From the NCBI GenBank assembly GCA_018389105.1, contig JACATO010002730.1, forward strand, positions 1,222,501 through 1,286,500: 64,000 bases of DNA, given 5' to 3'. A model generated the notes under the pieces. That model searched no databases and was not told the DNA's origin. It saw only the letters and a list, made by a program, of their open reading frames with translations. Every line of letters begins with the position of its first letter. The first letter of the stretch is position 1. Below are positions 26,135 to 36,800 of this stretch, in pieces. The stretch is from Nautilus pompilius. Taxonomy: Eukaryota; Mollusca; Cephalopoda; Nautilida; Nautilidae. Both the position numbers and the translations under genes were made by a program.

Positions 26135-29100
26135 CATACATTTTTTTTAAATCAATTTATATTTCAGTATTTTGATATATTTTTCTTTAACCAAAATATT
26201 CCTTGGAAACTGTTTAAAATATTTATATTTATTCATGTTTGTTTTTTATTTTTGTGAATTGGCTGTGATTAAATAAAACAAAATTCTGAATAAAGTATAA
26301 TTTTTATTGCTATAAATTACAAGTGTAAAGAAAAGCAAAGTATATTGAATGCTTTTAGTGATGTGTTTTATTTGTGTCCACTACAAGTGAGATTTGTTTT
26401 AACGGATAGTGATTCAATCATTACTTGTATTAGCAACTGTTGTGAATAGAAAATTTTCCTCAAAATCCATTGCATATTTTTATGTTGATTCATGTAAATT
26501 CGTTATATTTAATAAACATTATGTGGTAAAACATAAAATAACTAATCTATTTTTCCTTCTTAAAATTGCATCAGACATCTAAATTTCTTGTTAGAATTGT
26601 TTTCACGGGATTAAAATACAATGAGTTTCTAATGATTTACTTTTCCCTCCTTTACTTCATCACTCAGTAACTTTTGTAAACACAAGATCATTTGCTTGCA
26701 GATGTGTGAAGAGACCAACCAAGCATTATTTTTCATTTGAGGAACATAGTGCCGTCAAAGAAAAATAAGTTTAGAAAATAAGAACATTCTGCATCCGTCA
26801 TTATAATAGTTTATCACCAATACATCTGCAACACCCATACATTAAAAAGCTATAATTGGCAATAGGTTAGTGAAAACATTGTCAATTTACCATGTCATTG
26901 GATGCATAACATTAATGCTCTTATATCCAGCTTACTGCGTAAAACCATGGTCGCATACATAACAGCTTTTCTTAGCAATATTTTTTTGCCTTTAAAATTG
27001 ATTTATTATAGTTCAAATGCGAATACTAAACGCAAAGTACACAAATCAATAAATACACAGTTAGAGAATTAGGAAAAAGATCTAAAAGTAAAGATACGTA
27101 TCAGAATTTTATTAAAACTAAACCTTATAAAATTTTAATACTAAACTACTAAGCTTAATGTCTAATAAATCTATCTAAAATTTGCATATAATTGCAATAA
27201 ATACAATAAATATCATATAAAGAATAGTAATGTAAATAGTAATATATGCTTATGATAAATGAAACTTTACTCTATATACGTTGCTAAAACCTTGCCACAA
27301 AATACGCTCAATTGGTATTTTGATCTTATTTTAAAATAGTAATATTGTTTTATATCTTAGATGAGAGTCACAGTCTAAATATATTTCATAAGAACGATAA
27401 TTTAAAAATGTATTCCTGAACTTAACGCTTACAAGTCCACATGTTTATCGATTAAAAATGGCTGAGAAACAATTAACCATCCAACCTTATAATTCATCAA
27501 GTAATAGCAGAACTTTATAGCAGCAGTGACATTTTCCCCTCAACAACAAAAAAGCAGGAGAATTTGTATATATTTATTTATTTATTACTCTTATTGCTTA
27601 TTTAAATGCTTTTGGTGGGTTTATTTTTAAACATAGCATTCAGATGTTTCCTTAATTATCATAAAGAAAAGCTGTATTCAAATGCCATAACTATAAATCC
27701 TTCTCTTTATTAACAGACAGTTTCAGAAATATTCTAGGTTCAACCACTTTTAAAAAACGATTTTTAAATTTTTTTATTTTTTACTTTGTTCATCTCTGTC
27801 CATTTTCAGTACTTTCCGAATCTGCCGATTATTCTTAATGGTAATGAAAAAGTCTAACTTATTTAATGCTGTACAAACACGAACATTTACTTGTCATTGC
27901 TACAACAGGTGTTCTCATAGTAATGCTTTTAAGCTAGATAACAGATTTTATGAATTGTTTTGTAAAGAAAGCTGAAATACGTGTCGAACGTCTCCCATAC
28001 TGAAGATTATGAATCGCAGATTGCTCTTTTTTCCATCATCGTTCGGAAGTTCTGTCAGAAATCATTATTACTAAACAGTTTATGCCATAAAATGAGCAGT
28101 TTTTAGTCGGACGAAAAATTTATATTGTAATTTTCCTGCTGTTGTCTCTGGACAATTCTTTGTTTATCATGCTTGGCGAATAACATGGAAACTAAAGACA
28201 CACTCGAAACTAAACAGGCCATCTAGCTTAGTAATTAATAGCCAATACAAAACGTTAAGGGAGTTATCAAATTTCAGTGAAACACTGAACTAAATTTTTT
28301 AATGTGTCTTTGATAATGAGGGTTTGACAATTTTTATTTATTAAATGAATTGCATTGTATATTAATTTATTTCAATGTATACCTAATCACAAAATTTGTA
28401 ATTTCAATGAATGCGAGTAGCTCACTTTATTAAAACATTTTCTTTAAGCATTAATACTTACTTGATTCCAATGATATTTATGCATACGTGGTGATCTGCA
28501 GCCGAAGTAAAAAAGTAAAGGATTGCATTTCCATTCAAATTAAAAGAATAAATATATCTTTGTCAAATAAATTAATTAGTATTTTATTACTTTCTGAAAT
28601 AAGTTAAAAGAAATTAAACTGATCGGTGAAAATTAATCTCTCAAAAGCTAAATATTTAAGAAAACTGAAAAAAGAATATATCCAGGAACGATTTTCTGAT
28701 AATTGTACTTATGGTATTCTAATGCTTATGTAGTTAAAGTAGTTTCGTTTTTGATAACCCTTACCGTTTGTTTATAATTATTGAATAAGACACATATGCG
28801 TTTTAATAAAACAATTTTAAAAATAAAATATTATAGCTTGTAATTTTAAAATAAATGCAAAGACCCTTATAGAAGAAAATTTAATGCAGATTAAGTAAAA
28901 ATGATTTGACGACAGTTTAACATCTATAGCATCATCAGACATTCTCAAACGTAACAAGCATGAATTATTGCATCAAATTTCAAACAATTTTGTATCTTAT
29001 TATCATAAGATGAAATATTAAGATAAAAATTTTCACATAAATAGCGTATACTGTATTCATGTTTGTGAAGTAATAAATCTGCCATTAAATATAAAAGTTC

Positions 29101-30321
29101 ACAATTATCATTGCTATAACGAATCAGTTATATTTATCGTTTTCATATCTAGTTCCTTGTAATTGTTTCATTCTTTCACCTTAATGAATTTTGACTGCAC
29201 TAACGATAAAAATAAAACACTATATAGTGATACAACAGATAGGAAATAACAAACCTGTTTAAAAATATAAATCTTGTGGAAAAGAAATTATTGCATAATT
29301 TTCGCTCCACTAACAAATCAGCTTGAAAAATCCATAACATTTTCTTTTAGGTAAGTTAATATGATTGTTCTTATGATGGTTTGAAAATCACGAAAATAAA
29401 GTAAAACAATATTTTAATATAATTTATCTTGTCTACCCGATAACCTACCAATATTGTAATTCTTTAAAGAAATGAGCGCAGACTCCATGTTTTTTTCTTT
29501 CCACATAGAAAAATATAAAATAATATACAGCTAGCAAAAATATTTTTCTTTCCGTCTCCAAGTCTTTTAGAAAATAAAAACATCTTTATACTGCGTTTAG
29601 ATGAAATTTCTTTCCTCTTATATTTAATTAAAAGTGTATACAAATAATATAATCTTTTGGCTTTAAAGGAAACATCGACAAATCAGAAATCGCTTTGTGA
29701 ATAAATTTTGAAGACAAAATGAAAACTTTTTATTTACTGCCAAAACTATATTATGTCCAATAACATCATTTATGTCGATGAAAATTTAGATTAAATTAGG
29801 TATAACAATATTATTACATAAATTAGAATTATATTTGATAGCATGCTTGATTGTTTACCAGTAAGAGGGAAATTACACAATGATGTGAAATGGCGCAGAA
29901 TTTTCTTAAAAGTAACCAATTCTTAAATTTATTTATCTTTAAATCGCAACCGTGTAGAACAAACTGTTTTTCTTTACTTTAACGGCTTATTCAGAAAAAA
30001 TATATATAATTATCATTTAACATTCTGTTGAAAATTAATCATTTTGCATTTGATGTGACAGAAATATTAGTCTTATTGTTTCCTATGTCGTTGGAGAGCA
30101 AGTCAAGAAATATATTTATGAATTTTCTAAAAAATAAATACATATCCTAAATTTAAATTATATTTTTTTGTATAAATTGTTTACAGATTAGGATTGTGTA
30201 AATAAAATTTATATTTCTTTTTTTTAAATTTATTTATCAAATAGAAATGCAAGTATTTGATAGATGTTGATTTTTCAAACATTTTTGTATATATCATATA
30301 TCAAAAATTTGACAAGGCATA
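26135..30321. other. AT-rich intergenic DNA
   Basis: No coding or repeat family recognised in about 4.2 kb. A short (TTTA)n run lies at about 27566-27587. Confidence 0.6.
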
Positions 30322-30323
30322 TA

Positions 30324-31551
30324 TTAGGCTGTTAGAAACATTTTGTCAGTTTTTACCTCAACAATGAAACTTCATATCTTTGTTGAACAAGAGGTTTATT
30401 AATTAAATTGTTCCATTGCAATCAATACACTTCTGCCAACGATGTAAAGTGCATTCATACCATTTTGAAAAAAATCTGGATTTTTGGAGTCGATAAACTT
30501 TTGGAAGGCAGTTTCAATTGACGCTTGGTTGAAGAGGGATTTCATAATGATGAAGCTGTCAAGGTGTTTGAAAAGGTGGTAGTCTCTGGTAGAAACGTCT
30601 GGTGAATAGGCTGGGAAATGCAGAAATTCGTATCCCAAAATGTTCAGATTCTGAAGGCTCACTTTTGAGACAAGAAAACGACCATTCTCGTAGAGCAGGA
30701 TTTGGCTTTTTCGATTCACCAATGCCAGCTGTCGTTTGGAGAGTTTCTGATTAACAACGTTTAATTCACGACAGTACCTTTCAACTGAGATGATATCGCC
30801 AGGTTTCAAGAGGTTATAATAGATGATACCATTTGCAGGCCACCAGACAGTGACCATGAACATCTTTGGGTGAAGGCTGGGTATTGGAATATTGTTAGGA
30901 GCCTTGTCTCTTTCGAGCCACTGTGCTGATCGTTTTCGATTGTCGTAAAATCGTAAATGAGCAATTTTTCATCACAGATAATGATTTGCACAAGTCAGTC
31001 GTTTTTTATTCTTATGCAGGCAGATAGAATATATAGAATCGACGATTTTGTTGTTGTCTATTCACCTCGTGAGGCACCTATTTGTCAAGCTTTGTCAACT
31101 TGTCGATTGCGAGAAGATTCTGGGAAACAGTAGCACTGCTGATGTCAAGCTCTCCAGAAATTTCTCGCACTGTTTTTTCTTTGATCGGTTTTAACTGAGG
31201 CTTCAGACGGTCCTCATCACAGCTGGAAGGACGTCCGCTACGTTAATTATTTTCCAAGCTCTCATCTCCAGATCGAAACTCTGGAAACCATCGTTTACTG
31301 TATGCTCATTTGCTGTGCTATCGCTCCATGCTTACTTAATGTTAGGAGTTGCCTCGCTCACCTTTTGGCCTTGTTTGAACTCGTGAAGCAAAAAAGCACT
31401 AAAAACGTTTCTATCCATGCTTTACTAATAGTTGCAAAACATGTTCACTTCACAAACACACTCCTACATATATGTTTGCGCGCGATTGATATATCTGGTC
31501 AAATATTTTCCAATAAAAATGTGCATGCTTAAAAATATATAATTGCCTTAA
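30324..31551 (-). mobile_element. Mariner copy 2, left end clear, right end unresolved
   Basis: The 3' end of the element (left on this strand) starts TTAGGC at 30324 after TA at 30322-30323, and aligns with the 3' end of mariner 1. The transposase runs on the minus strand. At the 5' end (right side) a mirrored TTAGG with TA is not evident. The nearest candidate is a weak GCCTTAA match ending at about 31551. The right border is therefore a guess, and this end may be eroded or truncated. Confidence 0.78.
30403..31418 (-). pseudogene. Mariner transposase pseudogene, copy 2
   Basis: The ATG at 31418 begins a reading like that of copy 1, followed by stops. The first catalytic motif survives (CDEK within 30806-30991). 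The largest open part (30863-30399) has MVTVWW, ILLYENG, YSPDVSTRDYHLF and FQKFIDS. The second catalytic Asp is Glu here (YEN for HDN). The third Asp in RDYHLF is kept, with 34 residues between, as in DD34D mariners. The last codons are frameshifted, and in the alternative frame the ending reads WQKCIDCNG followed by TAA at 30403. It is inactive but retains more catalytic residues than copy 1. Confidence 0.9.
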
Positions 31552-31885
31552 AATTACATTGTAATGTAATATATAATTATAATGCGTACAAATTACGAAC
31601 ATTAATTGTATATCTGTCTACAGTGAAAATTAGGTTAATGCCAATTCCGTTTGCACACTGGGAACTACTGAAAAATAAGATCATTTTAAAACTGACATCT
31701 TTGATAGATGAGTGTATATATTTTAATTTAGATTTTTATTAATAGTACTGGAAATTTGTACATTCTATCAATCTATGATTTAAATTTCAAAATATTTATA
31801 ATATCATATACAAAGAAAGACAGCATAGCAAATAATTTCTATGTACTCTACGTCAAATAATGCTACTTGAGCCATCATTTAATAA

Positions 31886-31898
31886 CACTAGTCAACAA
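31886..31898 (+). repeat. Copy B left terminal inverted repeat
   Basis: CACTAGTCAACAA, inverse of 33792-33804 with one mismatch. Confidence 0.88.
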
Positions 31899-32279
31899 GT
31901 ACTTTTCATCAAGCATATGTCAAGGTGTACTTCGTGCAGTTTTAAAAGCTGATTTCAAATATACAATTAGTTTTTTGACATCACGTACAGTTTTCAAGAT
32001 GAGAAAGTTTTTTTTTGGTTTTAGCTCATGCATTATATAGAAATTCCAATTAATAACGTGTATGCATGTATTTCATTTACATCGTGGAAACACCTTTAAA
32101 ATAAACTACATTATTCATTGCTACATAGTTCCGATGGGATATTTCATCATCTTAAATTAACCAATCAAGTTTTGTCTGATGAAATAGGTATTTCAACATA
32201 TCAAATTGTTCAGTCATAATTGTTCTGATGAAATATTTCATCATCTCAAATTCAATATAAGTATAACCGTTTGTATCTA

Positions 32280-32299
32280 TTTCCTTACTTGTTTTACAG
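32280..32299 (+). promoter_or_regulatory. Candidate 3' splice site in transposase leader
   Basis: A pyrimidine-rich tract ends in TTTTACAG, with AG at 32298-32299, 8 nt before the ATG at 32308. Copy C has the same arrangement (TTTGTTTCAG, 7 nt before its ATG). Conservation between diverged copies suggests a real leader intron. The matching donor was not identified. Confidence 0.5.
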
Positions 32300-32307
32300 T
32301 GTTAACA

Positions 32308-33567
32308 ATGTCAAGACAGTGTAGAAATCCTCCTGATGTGTTTTGTTATGTCTGTAGACAATTTATTGTGAAAGCTCAAAAACGTATAATAACACCAGAG
32401 ATCAAGAAGATTTATAAGCTATACTTTTACTGTCCTCTTGGAGATCAGGACAAGTTATGGGCACCACATTTTATATGCTCAGCTTGCTCAAATAGCATAC
32501 GTGACTGGTTCAATAAGAGGAAGAAGTCCATGCCTTTTGCCTTTAACCATAACTCTAACCCTAACCCTAACTCTGCAGAGTGGTGTTTGTTTATTGACTC
32601 TTCAAAACAAAGTTTAAAAGCTGTACTTCTCCATAATGGTAATTTGAAGCCCTCCATTCCTATTGCACACTCCGTTCATCTTCATGAACCATATGAGAAT
32701 ATGGAACTTTTACTACATGCCGTTGCCTATGAAAGATACTCATGGAAAATATGTGGAAAATTAAAAGTCATTGGAATGTTAATAGGAATGCAGGCAGGTT
32801 TCACAAAATACTATTGTTTCTTGTGTCTACGGGATAGTCGGGCAACTGACAGACATTATTCGGAATCAAACTGGCAGACAAGAACATCATACCAGCTAGG
32901 ACTGTCTAGTGTCAAGAATACAGCTCTTGTAGATCCATGTAATGTCCTATTGCCTCCTTTGCACATAAAGCTTGGACTGATGAAACAGTTTGTAAAGACA
33001 CTAGGGAAGACAAATGCCAGAGGGTTTCAGTATATTGTATAAAAGTTTCCCAAAATCACACAGGCGAAGTTGAAAGAGGGTATCCTTGTCGGACCCCAAA
33101 TTAGAGAAGTACTCAAGGATGTCAAACTCAAGACAACACTGGATGAACTGGAACTCCCTGTCTGGAATGCTTTCATTTGTTTCTGTGAGAATTTCTTGGG
33201 CAACAAGAAGGCAATGGACTACAAGGATGGTAACAAGAATCTTCTGAAATGTTACTCAGCAATGGGTTGTCGCATGTCACTGAAAGTTCACTTCTTGGAC
33301 TCCCATCTGGATTTCTTCGCAGTTAACCTTGCAGCAGTGTCTGATGAACATGGTGAAAAATTTCACCAGGACATTAGTGCTATGGAGAACGGTACCAATG
33401 CTTCTGGAATGACAGTATGCTGGCTAACTACTGCTGGACACTTTACCGTGATCAACCAGATCAGGAACACCGCAGGAAATCGAAATTACAATGTTTCTAA
33501 CTCTGTTGTTCTAACTTTTTCTGTTTTGTCTGACCAATATTTTGTGTATTCACTCTTTGTAGAATGA
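32308..33567 (+). pseudogene. CACTG-family transposase pseudogene, copy B (centrally deleted)
   Basis: The start chosen is the ATG at 32308, because copy C starts at the same place in the alignment and a splice acceptor precedes it; the frame also opens upstream to 32206. The N-terminus has a zinc-finger-like set: CYVC at about residues 14-17, then HFICSAC, then RDW and KSMPFAF. The protein then passes through NHNSNPNPN, encoded by telomere-like hexamers, into AEWCLFIDSSKQS. About 180 residues present in copy C are missing there. The second presumed catalytic Asp (VDLK in copy C) reads GKLK. TAA at 33040 interrupts before KFPKITQ, and a 1-base deletion near 33388 shifts the frame after SAMEN. 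The probable role is DNA transposition; the copy is dead. Confidence 0.87.
32544..32573 (+). repeat. Telomere-like hexamers (TAACCC variants) inside the transposase gene
   Basis: Five consecutive hexamers: TAACCA, TAACTC, TAACCC, TAACCC, TAACTC. They are the C-strand form of TTAGGG. They sit precisely between the KSMPFAF and AEWCLF coding blocks, which in copy C are separated by about 180 codons. The 30 bp keep the frame open. Confidence 0.85.
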
Positions 33568-33586
33568 TAGTGATTTTTTTTAACTC

Positions 33587-33592
33587 AATAAA
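33587..33592 (+). terminator. Polyadenylation signal AATAAA, copy B
   Basis: AATAAA lies 20 nt after the last stop of the open frame. The aligned site in copy A reads AAGAAA, so it has decayed there. Confidence 0.5.
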
Positions 33593-33791
33593 CTCATTTA
33601 CTTTCTAAAAATAATATGTCCTTATTTATTACGTTAATGATTTCATATATACAATTATGTAAATATTTGCATGTATCTATTGAAAAAACTGATACGTGCT
33701 GCATACAAAAGGAGTGAAATTTTTAAATCAGCATGAAAAATTAGTTTTAAAAAGTTGGTTTGCATTCATATTGAGTATAATACTTTTAATT

Positions 33792-33804
33792 TTGTTGACC
33801 AGTG
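33792..33804 (-). repeat. Copy B right terminal inverted repeat
   Basis: TTGTTGACCAGTG, followed by the TAA target duplication. Confidence 0.88.
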
Positions 33805-33807
33805 TAA

Positions 33808-36800
33808 TCACTGTTGTGTAGGCAGATGACAACAAACCGAAGACGAGAGACGATTTATATCATTCTGAAGTCTAATGTGAGGCTTCGCGGAAAATATATA
33901 ATATTAGTGCATGTTGGAGATTTCGCTTTTATAGGAGTTTAAAGCTTGGCTAGTTCTGGATGTTTCGTTTGTTAAGAAATTGTATCTATTCTTGCCTGCA
34001 GGATAGATAATTTAGAACTCCTGTTTTTATTAGACAGCAGTTGAAATTTTTGTGAGAAATAGAATTTTAAATATTCTTTAGTCGAGTCTCATCTTTTCAA
34101 ACATCAAACTTAATAAAGTAATTTTACGCGATGAAATGTATTTTTCTGATTTGATCTCTTGCACTACCAACAAATAGATGCATACCTATAAGATAGCAGT
34201 ACCATAGATGCCCAATATATTCATAAATATTTTTCTTCGAAGATAAAAGAAAAACATCTTAACATTGCATTTAAATTCATTCATATTTAAGGGGAAATAA
34301 ATACCGTATTTAGCCTTTTACCTGTATGGAAGAGATTTTTGTTCGCTTTTACTATTTACGTTTCTAAATTGTGATTTTGGTGTGTTTTATGTTATTTCGA
34401 TCTGACTTTATTTAATATATAATCCTTGTCCAATAAATTTAATGCGCTTATAAATTTCTAAATTCATCAATACAATAGAATGCAAATTTCTTGTTGAAAT
34501 ATATCCATGCTATTTTCCTCTCGACCATAGTGCAACGTTACCAACAGGTACATTAAGCACTTTTAATTTTTCTAGTTGTATTGTCATTGACTGAAAAAGT
34601 GTTTGTATCATCTTACTTTGGCATGAACTATAATTTACTGTTTTTTATATAAACACTACGTATTTCTAGCTACTACTTAAATTTATTAACTTGATCAAAA
34701 CGTTATCTGCTTTGGCATTAGTAACTACACACTTAGGTTACATTATTTCTCCTAGCGTTGTTACAAGTAATAGGATTTAAGGGAATAATAAATGTTACGT
34801 AAATGATACAAGACTCAACTTGGGAAATTTATCTACAAGGGGCTTTTGAATAAAGCCAAGTCGGGTACCGTTATGGTGATGCTATTTCAGCATGGTTTTA
34901 TTTGAACGTCTCTAGTTTTTTTTTTTTTCTATTTTACAGAGGGAAAAAATAGTATATATATATGTAAGTACTGTTTTTTGGTATTATGAATTTCTAGTAA
35001 GTGTAATGCCTCAAAAAATTATACAGGTATTTATGGCGTTTATAATGTATAATAAATAAATTTAAATGTAAGCAGATATATGAATGTTACTCTTAAAATA
35101 ATACTTATTGACAGAGCTTTTTACGTTAAAATAAATAATTTATTAGAGGTAAATTTTGAATCTAATACGTAAAAGGTTTATAGTAATTATAGAACCACAT
35201 TACAATTACACTCATAGACCTCCGGCCATCTGTCCGGTTGTGTAGTACTTCAGTATTTCTAGCTCACGTACTACCTTCCTTCACCTGTTCCATGTAAGTA
35301 ATCAGAACATTCTTTAATGTTTCTGCATAGGTGTCGCTAGCGGATCATTTTAAATAGTATATTTACCGTTTATTATGTTCTTACCAGTGTTGGTATTTAT
35401 CCAATATTCATGGTACATTGCCTTATGTCAAATTTTTAAAACTTTTTCCGAAAACTATTAGACAAAGATATTTCACTTATAAATACTGAACATAACATCA
35501 TAATTAACGAAAATTATTTGTTACATATATTCAAGATTTTTATAGGGAAAACAAATAATACAAATATACTTTACTTGAATCTACATCAATAATATAAAAT
35601 TTTTGTATAGACGATAAAAATATTTAAAAAATTAGTATGACGGATGTTGTGCCAAAAGTTTGAACATATTTCATTTTACAAAATTTTATATATAACAAAG
35701 ATTATATTAAGTAACTAATTTAATAATGATGATACAGATTCAGAAAATAAATTCGTAAAGAAAGAAAAAACAATTCAGCAGATCAACAAAATATTTATTT
35801 TTTATGTTTTATGGGATTATTTAATAATGTTCTTGAAACTTTTTCACTGTTGCTTAAGTTTGTGTAATATTGTAAAATGGGAGTTTTCGCAAATAAATTG
35901 TTTTCAAAGAAAACAATATAAATTCAGCGAAAGCTTAGATTTTTAATGTACAGTTTTATTCCAGTGTAGTAGATTTTACTATAAAAATTCCCATTATTAT
36001 TTTTAATCTTTTGGATACGTTACCAGTTTTTTCACATCAACTTGGAATGAAACATTGTTGTTTTTATGCATTCTTAACTCTTGTTTATTAGAATTAATAA
36101 ACGAATTATAACTAAAGTATCTCTGTTTATAAAAGTGCGGCCCTGTTTATTTCTATACAGTCATAGGATAAAATTATAGGTGTTCTACGCGTAGTAGATT
36201 TAAATGATCATGTTCATTAAAAGCATTTAAATACATTAGATACGTCGCAAATAATATTCTTTAGATGTATCTTTGCATTAGAAGGTGACTAATTTTTGTG
36301 TATGTGCTCGCGTGCGCATACGTATATCTCATGTATATTACTTATGCATTTTTACTTTGGTATTAAATGTAATGTTTGAAATTTATTATTTTCATGTGGA
36401 TAGTCTTTACAAACTATTAAACATTTTTGTTTTTCTTCCAAATGAATACAAAAAAGGTATCTATTTTCTAGTATAACTAATTTCCAAACGTGCTCGAGTT
36501 AAAAACAAGATTAAACGATACAAAAATATATTTTACCAAAAATAAAATATTTATTTTATTATGATGTCGTTTTTTATAGCAAGTAAAAGTTTAAAAATCA
36601 GATTCTTGTTTACAAAGGAGATGAGTACTATCAATTAAACAGCTTCGGAAGCAAATCTTATGTCGATATTAAAACACAGAGAGCAGCACCTACGAGGACC
36701 GCAAGAAAAATATTTCTATCAAAAGAAAATTTTATAAAATCAAGTCTTTACACTGCAATTTACTTGACATTCTAACTAGTGATTTTTTTCCTCTTAATTT

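Larger units (their letters stand above)
31886..33804 (+). mobile_element. CACTG-ended DNA transposon, copy B
   Basis: The 1919-bp copy starts CACTAGTCAACAA and ends TTGTTGACCAGTG (12 of 13 positions paired). It is flanked by TAA at 31883-31885 and 33805-33807, the reverse complement of the TTA seen at copies A and C. It carries a decayed transposase gene on the plus strand, with a presumed intron acceptor in its leader and an AATAAA after the coding part. It has lost a central part of the gene relative to copy C, and the gap is filled by telomere-like hexamers at 32544-32573. Confidence 0.93.

Noticed and set aside
32445-32657. Minus-strand 70-codon frame across the telomere-like repeat
   Set aside because: Shadow of the copy B transposase reading.
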